Source: Mesorhizobium sp. CU3 (GTDB lineage: Bacteria; Pseudomonadota; Alphaproteobacteria; Rhizobiales; Rhizobiaceae). Taken from it: a stretch of 64,000 bases of DNA. A program made the position numbers and the translations under genes. The stretch is taken from positions 62,001 to 126,000 of the forward strand of contig NZ_VFWX01000014.1 of assembly GCF_006442965.1 (NCBI RefSeq), written 5' to 3'. Shown piece after piece: positions 52,217-62,751 of the stretch (position 1 is its first letter; every line of letters begins with the position of its first letter). The notes under the pieces are model-generated. The model was not told the origin of the DNA. It did no database searches and was given only the letters and a program-made list of their open reading frames with translations.

Positions 52217-53050
52217 ATGCAGCAGGACGAAATCGCAATCCAGGCCTTCGGGCCTGACCATATCGAGGGCGCGGTGGCGCTCTCGCGCCAGGAGAATTGG
52301 CCGCATCGACCGCAGGACTGGCAGATGGCGCTGCAACTCTCCAGCGGCGCTGTGGCGCTCGGCGACCAGGGCCAGGTCAGCGGCACCATCCTGGTCACCC
52401 CCTACGGCATGGATTGCGCCATGATCAACATGGTGATCGTCGACAGGAACGCGCGCGGCAAGGGGCTCGGGCGCAAACTCATGGAAGAAGCCTTCGCCCT
52501 TGCCGGCGATCGTCCGCTCAGGCTGGTCGCAACAGCAGACGGCATGCCTCTCTACGAAAAGCTCGGCTTCGTTCCCTCCGGCACCATCCTGCAGCATCAG
52601 GGCAATGTCGCGACGCTTGGTTCGCCCGACCGCGTGGAGGCCGCAGGCCCGGACGATCTGGCAGAGATCAAGGCGCTGGATCGCAACGCATACGGCGCCG
52701 ACCGTGAGACCCTGATCGATGCGCTGGCCGAGCGTGGCGAATTCGCCGTCATCCGCCGCGACGGCGTCATCGAGGCCTATGCCGCGATCCGTCCGTTCGG
52801 ACGTGGCGAGGTGATCGGCCCGGTCATCGCCGGCAGTGCGGAGGAAGCCAAGGCGCTCATCAGCTTCTTCGCCGCGCCGCGCGCTGGCGCCTTCCTGCGC
52901 GTCGATACCGACAGCCGGACCGGCATCGCCGGCTGGCTCGCCGAAATCGGCCTTTCTCATGTCGGCGGCGGCATAGCCATGGATCGTCCGCGGAAGACGG
53001 GTTCGGCCCGGCCAAAAGTTTACGCCCTCGCCAACCAGGCGCTCGGCTAG
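52217..53050 (+). CDS. Two-domain GNAT acetyltransferase (YitH-like), copy 2
   Basis: The 277-residue protein has an N-terminal GNAT domain with NWPHRPQDWQMAL and the acetyl-CoA site VDRNARGKGLGRKLMEEAFA, and a second domain with RPFGRGEVIGPVIAG and GAFLRVDTDSRTG. It shares layout and motifs with the 31518-32420 product. I chose ATG 52217, which has GGAAGGA upstream; a TTG eight codons earlier is the alternative. It is 13 bp before the aminotransferase gene, so the two are probably co-transcribed. Confidence 0.85.
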   Translation: MQQDEIAIQAFGPDHIEGAVALSRQENWPHRPQDWQMALQLSSGAVALGDQGQVSGTILVTPYGMDCAMINMVIVDRNARGKGLGRKLMEEAFALAGDRPLRLVATADGMPLYEKLGFVPSGTILQHQGNVATLGSPDRVEAAGPDDLAEIKALDRNAYGADRETLIDALAERGEFAVIRRDGVIEAYAAIRPFGRGEVIGPVIAGSAEEAKALISFFAAPRAGAFLRVDTDSRTGIAGWLAEIGLSHVGGGIAMDRPRKTGSARPKVYALANQALG

Positions 53051-53063
53051 TTCGGAGGACAAA

Positions 53064-54440
53064 ATGCTCGCCAATTCCCTGATCGAACTCGACCGCGCCC
53101 ATCTCATCCACCCGGTCTCTTCCTATCGCGGCCACGAGGCGCTTGGCGTGCGAGTGCTTAAATCCGCCAAGGGCGCCACCGTGACCGACGCATCCGGCAA
53201 GCAGCTCGTCGACGGCTTCGCCGGGCTTTGGTGCGTCAATGCCGGCTACGGCCATGACAGCATCGTCGAGGCCGCTGCCCGGCAAATGCGCGAGCTTCCC
53301 TACGCCACCGCCTATTTCGACCTCGGCTCGGAGCCGGCCATCCGGCTCGCCTCGGAACTCGCCGAGCGCGCGCCGGGCGATCTCAACCACGTCTATTTCA
53401 CCCTCGGCGGCTCGGACGCGGTCGACAGCACGATCCGTTTCGTCCGCTACTATTGGAACGCAAAGGGCAAGCCGCAGCGCGACCAGTTCATTTCCATCGA
53501 GCAGGGTTATCACGGCTCGTCGGTGGTCGGCGCGGGCCTCACCGCGCTGCCCGCCTTCCATGCCGGCTTCGGCATTCCCTTCGAATGGCAGCACAAGATC
53601 CCCTCGCCCTATCCCTACCGCAACCCGGTGGGCGATGACGGCGACGCCATCATCGCCGCGTCGCTCGCCGCGCTGAAGGCCAAGATCGAGGAACTCGGGC
53701 CGGAGCGCGTCGCCGCCTTCTATGCCGAGCCGATCCAGGGTTCGGGCGGCGTCATCGTGCCGCCGAAGGGCTGGATCAAGGCGATCCGCGAGCTCTGCCG
53801 CGACTACGGCATCCTGTTCATCGCCGACGAGGTGATCACCGGCTTCGGCCGCACCGGCCCGCTTTTCGCCTGCACCGAGGAGGACATCGTTCCCGATTTC
53901 ATGACCACCGCGAAAGGGCTGACCTCCGGCTATGTTCCGATGGGCGCCGTGTTCATGGGCGATCATGTCTATGACGTCATCGCCGACGGCGCCGGCACTT
54001 CTGCGGTCGGCCACGGCTATACCTATTCCGCCCATCCCGTCAGCGCCGCCGTCGCGCTCGAGGTGCTGAAGCTCTATGAGGACGGCGGCCTGCTGGAGAA
54101 TGGCATCAAGGCTGGCGCCCGCCTGATGGCCGGCTTGGAAAGCCTGCGCGACCATCCGCTCGTCGGCGACGTACGCGGCCGCGGCATGCTGGCCGCTGTG
54201 GAACTGGTGGTCGACAAGGCGAAAAAAACGCCGCTTCCGGCGTCGGCCATGCCGGCGCGACGCGTCTTCGACAGGGCCTGGGACAACGGCCTCATCATCC
54301 GCGCCTTTGCCAATGGCGTCCTCGGCTACGCCCCGCCGCTCTGCTGCACCGACGACGACATCGACGCGATCGTCGAGCGCACACGCCGGACGCTCGACCA
54401 GACGCTGGAAGATCCAGATGTGCGCAAGGCCTTGGCATGA
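53064..54440 (+). CDS. Class III omega-aminotransferase
   Basis: The 458-residue PLP transaminase has VDGFAGLWCVNAGYG, YFTLGGSDAVDSTIRFVRYY, EQGYHGSSVVGAGLTALPAF, FIADEVITGFGRTGPLF and the PLP lysine in TTAKGLTSGYVPMG. It resembles putrescine- or beta-alanine:pyruvate aminotransferases and is a relative of the 35951 product. GGAGGAC precedes the ATG. It follows the GNAT gene closely and is separated from the HAD-transporter operon by 229 bp with candidate regulatory dyads. Confidence 0.9.
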   Translation: MLANSLIELDRAHLIHPVSSYRGHEALGVRVLKSAKGATVTDASGKQLVDGFAGLWCVNAGYGHDSIVEAAARQMRELPYATAYFDLGSEPAIRLASELAERAPGDLNHVYFTLGGSDAVDSTIRFVRYYWNAKGKPQRDQFISIEQGYHGSSVVGAGLTALPAFHAGFGIPFEWQHKIPSPYPYRNPVGDDGDAIIAASLAALKAKIEELGPERVAAFYAEPIQGSGGVIVPPKGWIKAIRELCRDYGILFIADEVITGFGRTGPLFACTEEDIVPDFMTTAKGLTSGYVPMGAVFMGDHVYDVIADGAGTSAVGHGYTYSAHPVSAAVALEVLKLYEDGGLLENGIKAGARLMAGLESLRDHPLVGDVRGRGMLAAVELVVDKAKKTPLPASAMPARRVFDRAWDNGLIIRAFANGVLGYAPPLCCTDDDIDAIVERTRRTLDQTLEDPDVRKALA

Positions 54441-54609
54441 CGCACGCCGAATATGTCGTGTCTCGAAATATCGCCAGGGCAGACGATTTCGCAATTTTGT
54501 GCCGAAGCCCCGCGCCTTTTCGGAGAATCCAGCGCGGGGGAAGTGCCAGACTACCGTTAAGACAAGGCCAGAAAGCCGGGATTTACCGGCTTCTTGAAAA
54601 GGCGACGTC

Positions 54610-54639
54610 CCGGACAGCACGGAATTTTGTTCTGTCCGG
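54610..54639. promoter_or_regulatory. Candidate Lrp-type operator upstream of the HAD-transporter operon
   Basis: The dyad CCGGACAG / CTGTCCGG (54610-54617, 54632-54639) encloses the 15-mer CGGAATTTTGTTCTG at 54620-54634. By eye this matches the E. coli Lrp consensus YAGHAWATTWTDCTR at 12 of 15 positions. A similar 15-mer lies in front of the oxidase gene at 61298. It is 30 bp upstream of the HAD start codon, so binding could block initiation. Confidence 0.5.
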
Positions 54640-54669
54640 CACGGTTCGACTGCAGAGGAGAGCTAGTTC

Positions 54670-55392
54670 TTGGCCAAGGCCTTAAGCGAATTCAAATACA
54701 TGACCTTCGATGTCGTCGGCACGCTCATCGACTTCGAGGGCGGCATCACGAGCTGCCTCGCCGCAATCGCCGCCGAGGCCGGTGTTTCGGTCGACAGCGA
54801 GGAAGCGCTGAGCCTCTATCGCCAGGCCCGCTACATGCCCGGCGTGGGGTTGTTTCCGGACGATCTTGTGCGCGTCTACACGGTCATCGCGCCGCAGCTC
54901 GGCCTGCCGGCCGACGAGAAATACGGCGTCCGCCTGCGCGATTCCGCCGCCACCTGGAAAGGCTTCCCCGACAGCGCGGCGGCATTGGCCAGCCTGGCGA
55001 AGTCGCACAGACTGATCGCCATGACCAATGCGCGGCGCTGGGCGCTCGACCATTTCGAGAAGCAGCTCGGATCGCCCTTCTTCGCCACCTTCACCGCCGA
55101 CGATACCGGTACCGAGAAACCCGATCCGGCCTTCTTCCAGATGGTCTTCGATTTCGTCGCCTCGCGCGGCGACAGCAAGGACGACATCCTGCATGTCGCG
55201 CAAAGCCAGCATCACGACATCGGCATATCGCGGGCACTTGGGCTGACCAATTGCTGGATCGAGCGCCGGCACGCCCAGAAGGGCTATGGCGGCACGATCG
55301 AGCCGGCCAACTTCACCGTGCCCGACTACCACTTCACCTCGATGGCCGACCTCGCGGCGGCCGTGCGGGAAAGCCTGAAAGAACGAACCTGA
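54670..55392 (+). CDS. HAD-superfamily hydrolase, haloacid dehalogenase type II-like, copy 2
   Basis: The 240-residue protein has motif I as MTFDVVGTLIDFEGG, motif II in IAMTNARRWALDHF, the lysine region TGTEKPDPAFFQM and motif IV-like HVAQSQHHDIGISRALG. I chose TTG 54670 because GAGGAG stands seven bases upstream and the protein then starts at the usual distance from motif I. It leads the operon with the Tat-exported binding protein, so its substrate is probably related to the imported compound. Dehalogenation or phosphate removal cannot be decided. Confidence 0.83.
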   Translation: MAKALSEFKYMTFDVVGTLIDFEGGITSCLAAIAAEAGVSVDSEEALSLYRQARYMPGVGLFPDDLVRVYTVIAPQLGLPADEKYGVRLRDSAATWKGFPDSAAALASLAKSHRLIAMTNARRWALDHFEKQLGSPFFATFTADDTGTEKPDPAFFQMVFDFVASRGDSKDDILHVAQSQHHDIGISRALGLTNCWIERRHAQKGYGGTIEPANFTVPDYHFTSMADLAAAVRESLKERT

Positions 55393-55457
55393 GCTTAAAC
55401 CCGGAAAGCCGCATCAAGACGCGCATCCCGGCCAAACAAAACAGAAAGGGGAATGAC

Positions 55458-57068
55458 ATGACCGACAAGATTACCAACTGGACCGGCGCCGACGACGCCA
55501 TGGTCGAGAACGCCATACGGCGGGGCGCAAGCCGCCGCGAGCTCCTCAAGATGCTGCTGGCCGGCGGCGCCGCATTTGCCGCGGGCGGCGTGGTGCTTGG
55601 CCGTGCGACACAGGCCGTCGCCGCCACGCCGGTCTCCGGCGGAACGTTCAAGGCGGCCGGCTGGTCGTCCTCGACCGCCGACACGCTCGACCCGGCAAAA
55701 GCCTCGCTCTCCACCGACTATGTACGCTGCTGCTCGCTCTACAATCGCCTGACCTTCCTCGACAAGGACGGCGTCACCCAGATGGAGCTGGCCGAAAGCT
55801 TCGACAGCAAGGACGCCAAGACCTGGACCGTGAAGCTGCGCAAGGGCGTCACCTTCCATGACGGCAAGGACCTCACCGCCGACGACGTCGTCTTCTCGAT
55901 GAAGCGCCATCTCGACAAAGCGGTCGGCTCCAAGGTCGCCAAGATCGCCGCCCAGATGACCGGCTTCAAGGCCGTCGACAAGTCGACGGTCGAGATCACG
56001 CTCGCCGATCCGAATGCCGATCTGCCGACCATCCTGGCGCTGCATCACTTCATGATCGTCCAGGACGGCACCACGGACTTCTCCAAGGGCAACGGCACCG
56101 GCGCCTTCGTGCTCGAGACCTTCGAGCCGGGCGTGCGCTCGGTCGTCACCAAGAACAAGAACTACTGGAAGTCGGGCAAGCCTTATCTCGACTCCTTCGA
56201 GTTCATCGCCATCAGCGACGACAGCGCCCGCGTCAACGCGCTTCTGTCCGGCGATATCAACTTCGCCGCCTCGATCAATCCGCGCGCCATGAAGCTGCTG
56301 GAAAGCCAGCAGGGCTTCGAGCTGTCGAAGACGACCGCGGGCAACTATACGGACCTCAACATCCGGCTCGACATGGATCCGGGCAACAAGGCCGATTTCG
56401 TGGCCGGCATGAAGTATCTCGTCAACCGCGAGCAGATCGTCAAATCGGCACTGCGCGGCCTCGGCGAAGTCGGCAACGACCAGCCGGTATCGCCGGCGAA
56501 CATCTTCCACAATGCAGACCTCAAGCCGAAAGCCTTCGATCCGGACAAGGCGAAGTTCCACTTCCAGAAGTCGGGCCTGCTCGGCCAGTCCATCCCGGTC
56601 ATCGCCTCCGATGCTGCGACCTCGTCGATCGACATGGCGGTGATCATCCAGGCTGCAGGCGCCGATATCGGCATGAAGCTCGATGTCCAGCGTGTCCCGT
56701 CCGACGGCTACTGGGACAATTACTGGCTCAAGGCGCCGGTCCATTTCGGCAACATCAATCCACGCCCGACGCCGGACATTCTGTTCTCGCTCCTCTACGC
56801 CTCCAACGCGCCCTGGAACGAAAGCCAGTACAAGTCGGAGAAGTTCGACAAGCTGATGATCGAGGCGCGCGGCTCGCTCGACCAGGCCAAGCGCAAGGAA
56901 ATCTACGGCCAGATGCAGACCATGATTTCCGAGGAAGCCGGCACCATCATCCCAGCCTATATTTCCAACGTCGATGCCCTCTCCAGCAAGGTGAAGGGTT
57001 TGGAAGCGAACCCGCTCGGTGGCATGATGGGCTACGCAATGGCGGAATATCTCTGGCTCGAGGCCTGA
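55458..57068 (+). CDS. Tat-exported family-5 substrate-binding protein (peptide/opine type)
   Basis: The 536-residue solute-binding protein of the DppA/OppA family carries a twin-arginine signal (SRRELLKMLLAGGAAFAAGG) at about residues 26-45. It is therefore folded before export, unlike most members of this family. Mature segments include TLDPAKASLSTDYV, LRKGVTFHDGKDLTADDVVF and the late YLWLEA end. Ligands in this family include dipeptides, nickel complexes and opines. A perfect hairpin at 57078-57107 follows the stop and precedes the first permease gene. Confidence 0.9.
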   Translation: MTDKITNWTGADDAMVENAIRRGASRRELLKMLLAGGAAFAAGGVVLGRATQAVAATPVSGGTFKAAGWSSSTADTLDPAKASLSTDYVRCCSLYNRLTFLDKDGVTQMELAESFDSKDAKTWTVKLRKGVTFHDGKDLTADDVVFSMKRHLDKAVGSKVAKIAAQMTGFKAVDKSTVEITLADPNADLPTILALHHFMIVQDGTTDFSKGNGTGAFVLETFEPGVRSVVTKNKNYWKSGKPYLDSFEFIAISDDSARVNALLSGDINFAASINPRAMKLLESQQGFELSKTTAGNYTDLNIRLDMDPGNKADFVAGMKYLVNREQIVKSALRGLGEVGNDQPVSPANIFHNADLKPKAFDPDKAKFHFQKSGLLGQSIPVIASDAATSSIDMAVIIQAAGADIGMKLDVQRVPSDGYWDNYWLKAPVHFGNINPRPTPDILFSLLYASNAPWNESQYKSEKFDKLMIEARGSLDQAKRKEIYGQMQTMISEEAGTIIPAYISNVDALSSKVKGLEANPLGGMMGYAMAEYLWLEA

Positions 57069-57077
57069 GAGACACGC

Positions 57078-57107
57078 TGACGGGAGCCGGTGAGCCGGCT
57101 CCCGTCA
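57078..57107 (+). promoter_or_regulatory. Perfect intercistronic hairpin after Tat-SBP gene
   Basis: A 13-bp stem TGACGGGAGCCGG/CCGGCTCCCGTCA with loop TGAG lies between the binding-protein and permease genes. As at 39043, no T-run follows, which suggests an mRNA-stabilising or attenuating role. Confidence 0.7.
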
Positions 57108-57155
57108 CTGCCTTGCGCAACATTGTCGGCCGGACTCAACCGCAGGAGCGTTTCC

Positions 57156-58106
57156 ATGACGTCTGGGGTTCTGAACCTCGTGCTGAAGCGGCTGGCGATC
57201 GCCCTCGTCACGCTTTTGATCGTCCTGTTCGCGGTGTTTTTCGCCACCAGCATGCTGCCTGGCGACACCGCCTCGATCCTGCTTGGACAGGCGGCGACCC
57301 CCGAAGCGGTCGCCGGCCTGCGCGAGGCCATGCATTTGAACGACCCGGCGATCCTGCGCTTCCTGCGCTGGCTTCTCGGCCTGCTGCATGGCGACCTCGG
57401 CACCTCCTATGCCAATGAGATGCCGGTCGCGGCGCTGATCGGCGGCCGCTTTGTCAACACCATGAAGCTCGCCGGCATCACCACGCTGATCTCGGTGCCG
57501 CTGGCGCTGACGCTCGGCATCACCGCCGCGATGCTGCGTGGCTCGCTCTACGACCGCATCGTCACCGTGCTCTCGATCGGCGTCATCTCGGTTCCGGAAT
57601 TCATGGTGGCGACGCTGTCGGTGCTGCTCTTTGCCGTCTATCTGAAATGGCTGCCGGCGCTGTCCTCGGTCAACGAGGCGCATTCGCTGACCGACCTCGT
57701 GCGCATCTATGCGATGCCGGTGATCACGCTCACCTTCGTCATCTCCGCGCAAATGATCCGCATGACCCGCGCCGCGGTGATCGAGACGCTGTCCACGCCC
57801 TATGTCGAGATGGCGCTGCTGAAAGGCGCCTCGCGCGGCCGCATGGTGCTGCGGCACGCGCTGCCCAATGCGCTTGGGCCGATCGTCAATGCGGTGGCGC
57901 TATCGCTCTCCTATCTGGTCGGCGGCGTCATCATCGTCGAGACGATCTTCAACTATCCCGGCATCGCCAAGCTGATGGTCGATGCCGTCGCGACCCGCGA
58001 CCTGCCGCTGATCCAGAGTTGCGCGATGATCTTCTGCCTCGGCTATCTGTTCCTCATCACGGCCGCCGACATCGTCGCCATCATGTCGAACCCGAGGCTG
58101 AGATGA
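57156..58106 (+). CDS. Peptide/opine ABC transporter permease 1
   Basis: The 316-residue DppB-like permease starts with a transmembrane helix (LVTLLIVLFAVFFATSMLPG), has about six helices in total, and the EAA-type loop YVEMALLKGASRGRMVLRHA. I chose ATG 57156, which has GCAGGAG upstream. Its stop overlaps the next gene start as ATGA. The channel should act with the 58103 product. Confidence 0.92.
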   Translation: MTSGVLNLVLKRLAIALVTLLIVLFAVFFATSMLPGDTASILLGQAATPEAVAGLREAMHLNDPAILRFLRWLLGLLHGDLGTSYANEMPVAALIGGRFVNTMKLAGITTLISVPLALTLGITAAMLRGSLYDRIVTVLSIGVISVPEFMVATLSVLLFAVYLKWLPALSSVNEAHSLTDLVRIYAMPVITLTFVISAQMIRMTRAAVIETLSTPYVEMALLKGASRGRMVLRHALPNALGPIVNAVALSLSYLVGGVIIVETIFNYPGIAKLMVDAVATRDLPLIQSCAMIFCLGYLFLITAADIVAIMSNPRLR

Positions 58107-58947
58107 CGACACGCGCCGCAGCCTCCCGACGGTCCTTGCTAGGCCACAGCTATAACCTTGTCGGCGTCGCGGCCGCGCTGGTCATCCTGGCCTGGACGCT
58201 GGTCGCTATCTTCGCGCCCTACATCATCCCGCATCCGATCGGCGACATCGTCGACGACGACTATTTCGGCCCGATGCGCCAGGGCCTGTGGCTCGGCTCG
58301 GATTATCTGGGCCGCGATATGCTCTCGCGGGTGCTGATGGGCGCGCGCTATACCGTCGGCATATCGCTCGCCGCCGTCTCCATCGCCTGCTTCTCCGGCG
58401 TCGTGCTGGGCATGATCGCGGCCGTCACCGGCGGCTGGCTCGACACCTGCCTGAGCCGCTTCCTCGATGCCATGAACTCCATTCCGAGCAAGCTGTTCGG
58501 CCTTGTTGTCGTCGCCGCGGTCGGCTCGTCGATCCCGGTGCTGATCCTGACGCTGGCCGTCATCTACATTCCCGGCGCCTACCGTTTTGCCCGCGCGCTC
58601 GCCGTCAACATCAACACCATGGATTTCATTACCGTCGCCCGCGTCCGCGGCGAAAGCACGGCCTATCTCATCGGCTCCGAGATCCTGCCCAACATCATCC
58701 GCCCTGTGCTCGCCGATTTCGGTCTGCGCTTCGTCTTCATCGTGCTCTTGCTCTCCGGTCTGTCCTTCCTCGGTCTCGGCCTGCAGCCACCTTTGGCCGA
58801 CTGGGGCGCGCTGGTGCGCGAGAACATCGGCGGCCTGCCCTTCGCGGCGCCCGCCGTCATCGTGCCCTCGTTGGCGATCGCCAGCCTCACCATCAGCGTC
58901 AATCTGCTGATCGACAATCTGCCCCAGAAGATCAGGGACCGCGACGC

Positions 58948-58951
<4 letters not shown>
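58103..58951 (+). CDS. Peptide/opine ABC transporter permease 2
   Basis: The 282-residue DppC-like permease has an N-terminal helix (GVAAALVILAWTLVAIFAPY), the family segment WLGSDYLGRDMLSRVLMGAR and the EAA-type loop FITVARVRGESTAYLIGSEI. Its ATG overlaps the stop of permease 1 by four bases, and its own stop overlaps the ATPase start in the same way, so the three genes are tightly coupled. Confidence 0.92.
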
Positions 58952-60602
<1,651 letters not shown>

Positions 60603-60603
<1 letters not shown>

Positions 60604-60651
60604 TGCGTGTCGCCCAGAAGTGTGCAGCGGTTCTGGGATAACGACATGCAT
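60603..60651. repeat. 49-bp palindromic repeat, copy 3
   Basis: Ends ATGCGTGTCG / CGACATGCAT with a centre close to copy 2. It begins at the last base of the TGA stop of the ATPase gene and lies between it and the convergent Lrp gene, where it might end transcription from both sides. Confidence 0.85.
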
Positions 60652-60681
60652 CAAAACAAAGACTGAAAGAGACGGCTCGGC

Positions 60682-61158
60682 TTACATCGGGAACAGGCTG
60701 GGCAGCGGCATGTGCGCCTTGACGATGGGCGACTTCAGCACGACGAAACTGAAGTACTTGTCGATGCCGATATCCATGTCGGTCAGCCGCTCCATGATCG
60801 TCTGATACTCGCCGATGCCGGCAGTCATGAATTTCATCAGATAGTCGTAGCCGCCGGAAACGAGGTGGCATTCGATGACCTGATCGATCTTCTCCACCAC
60901 GGCGAGAAAGCGCGCGAAGTCGACCTGGCGGTGGTTCTTCAGGGTGATCTCGGTGAATACGGTCAGCGTCTGGCCGAGCTTGCCGATATTGACCTGCGCC
61001 GAATAGCCTTCGATGTAGCCTTCCGACTGGAGTTTCTTCACCCGCATCAGGCACGGGCTCGGCGACAGATGCACTAGATCGGCCAGTTCGACATTGGTGA
61101 TGCGGCCGTTCTTCTGCAATTCGTGCAGAATCTTGATATCGATCCGATCCAGTTTCAC
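60682..61158 (-). CDS. Lrp/AsnC-family regulator of the opine-type cluster
   Basis: The 158-residue regulator has the AsnC helix-turn-helix (LHELQKNGRITNVELADLVH, then PSPCLMRVKKLQSEGYIEGY) and a RAM domain with HLVSGGYDYLMKFM. I chose GTG 61158, which has GGAGG upstream (minus strand). The longer frame reaching 61245 has non-conserved sequence. It is divergent from the DAO-type oxidase gene and should regulate that gene, and perhaps the transporter operon that ends convergently with it. Confidence 0.9.
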   Translation of the reverse strand: MKLDRIDIKILHELQKNGRITNVELADLVHLSPSPCLMRVKKLQSEGYIEGYSAQVNIGKLGQTLTVFTEITLKNHRQVDFARFLAVVEKIDQVIECHLVSGGYDYLMKFMTAGIGEYQTIMERLTDMDIGIDKYFSFVVLKSPIVKAHMPLPSLFPM

Positions 61159-61235
61159 GGCCGCCTCCACGGAAAAAGCGCTACAGCACAAAATGCCGTC
61201 GCACCGATGATCGTCCAAACTACCATAGCCCGCCA

Positions 61236-61312
61236 CGCTGTCCATCCAAACGGACAGCGCTTTGAAAAGCGTGGGCTCCCGATTTCCACGGCGTGACCGG
61301 AATAAAATTCTG
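61236..61312. promoter_or_regulatory. Regulatory region with two dyads before the oxidase gene
   Basis: CGCTGTCC / GGACAGCG (61236-61243, 61252-61259) is followed by the 15-mer CGGAATAAAATTCTG at 61298-61312, which matches the E. coli Lrp consensus at about 12 of 15 positions by eye. The GGACAG dyad and CGGAAT-N4-TTCTG core recur at 54610-54639. Confidence 0.5.
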
Positions 61313-61382
61313 CTTCCGATCCAACTGCAGCAGCGGCTGCCTGCGCAACGCGATAGATTGAAGCCTCAAGGCGGAGAGGATC

Positions 61383-62708
61383 ATGCGCGCGCCGCTGCAG
61401 CAAATCGAGACTTCGGGCGACCTCCCGCAAGCCGCGGACGCGGTGGTGATCGGCGGCGGCATCGTCGGCGTCTTCGCGGCCTATTACCTGGCGCTGCGCG
61501 GCATGAAGGTCGCGCTTGTCGAAAAGGGACGCATCGGCGCCGAGCAGTCTTCCAGGAACTGGGGCTGGTGTCGCCAGCAGAACCGCGACGCCCGCGAACT
61601 GCCGATGGCGACCCGCAGCCTCGATCTCCTGGATCGCTTTGCGGCCGAAAGCGGCGAGGACACCGGCTTCCGCCGCTGCGGCCTGCTTTATCTCAGCAAT
61701 GACGAGGCGGAACTGGCCGGCTGGGCGCGCTGGCGCGATTTCGCCAAGACGGCCGGCGTCACCACGCATATGCTGGACAGTCGCGAGGCCAGCGAACGCG
61801 GCCGCGCCACGGGCAGAAGCTGGAAAGGCGGCGTCTTTTCGCCGACCGACGGCACCGCCGATCCGTCGCGGGCCGCACCCGCGGTCGCCCGCGCCATCCT
61901 GAAGCTCGGCGGCACGGTGCACCAGAACTGCGCCGCGCGCGGCATCGAGACCGAAGGCGAACGCTTGAGCGGCGTGGTCACCGAAAACGGCACAATCCGG
62001 ACCAAGGTGGCGGTGATGGCCGGCGGCGCCTGGGCGTCGTCCTTTTGCCGGCAGTTCGGCTTCCGCTTTCCGCAGGCCTCGATCCGCTCCTCGATCCTGT
62101 CGGTCTCGCCCGGCGCCGAAGGCCTGCCAGATGCGCTGCACACGGCAAGGATCTCGGCCACGCGCCGCGGCGACGGCGGCTACACGCTCGCCATCAGCGG
62201 GCGCGGCCGCGTCGACGTGACGCCGCAGCAGTTGCGCTTCTCCTCGCAATTCGTGCCGATGTTCCTGAAGCGCTGGCGCAGCCTCGCGCCCGGCGGCCTG
62301 CAAGGCGCGCTTTCGGGCCACGAAACGCTGAAACGCTGGCGGCTCGACCGGCCGACACCGATGGAGCGCATGCGCATCCTTGATCCGGTCCCGGACCAGG
62401 CGACGATCCGCCTGACGCATGCCCGCGCGCTCGACCTGCTGCCCGATCTCAAAAAGACCAGCATCAGTGCTGCATGGGCCGGCTATATCGACAGCACGCC
62501 GGACGGCGTGCCTGCCATCGGTGAGATCGACGCCGTTCCGGGTTTCTTCCTGGCCGCCGGATTTTCGGGCCATGGCTTCGGCATCGGGTCCGGCGCCGGA
62601 CACCTCGTCGCCGACCTGGTGACCGGGTCGGAACCGATCGTCGATCCGGCATCCTACGATCCACGCCGCTTCGACGCTTCGTCCTGGGGCAAGGTCGCTG
62701 ATTTCTAG
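61383..62708 (+). CDS. DAO-type FAD oxidoreductase, possible D-amino acid or opine oxidase subunit
   Basis: The 441-residue flavoprotein has the FAD motif DAVVIGGGIVGVFAAYYLAL at about residues 19-38 and the segment EQSSRNWGWCRQQNRDAREL, seen in rhizobial glycine/D-amino-acid oxidase and opine oxidase B-like proteins. AAGFSGHGFGIGSGAGHLVA closes the C-terminal FAD site. GGAGAGG precedes the ATG. It is convergent with an OoxA/HcnB-like gene, so the two may form one oxidase, though they are not co-transcribed. Confidence 0.85.
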   Translation: MRAPLQQIETSGDLPQAADAVVIGGGIVGVFAAYYLALRGMKVALVEKGRIGAEQSSRNWGWCRQQNRDARELPMATRSLDLLDRFAAESGEDTGFRRCGLLYLSNDEAELAGWARWRDFAKTAGVTTHMLDSREASERGRATGRSWKGGVFSPTDGTADPSRAAPAVARAILKLGGTVHQNCAARGIETEGERLSGVVTENGTIRTKVAVMAGGAWASSFCRQFGFRFPQASIRSSILSVSPGAEGLPDALHTARISATRRGDGGYTLAISGRGRVDVTPQQLRFSSQFVPMFLKRWRSLAPGGLQGALSGHETLKRWRLDRPTPMERMRILDPVPDQATIRLTHARALDLLPDLKKTSISAAWAGYIDSTPDGVPAIGEIDAVPGFFLAAGFSGHGFGIGSGAGHLVADLVTGSEPIVDPASYDPRRFDASSWGKVADF

Positions 62709-62751
62709 CATGTACCTCATGCCGGCATCTGGCGCGGGCTGAGCGATCGCA

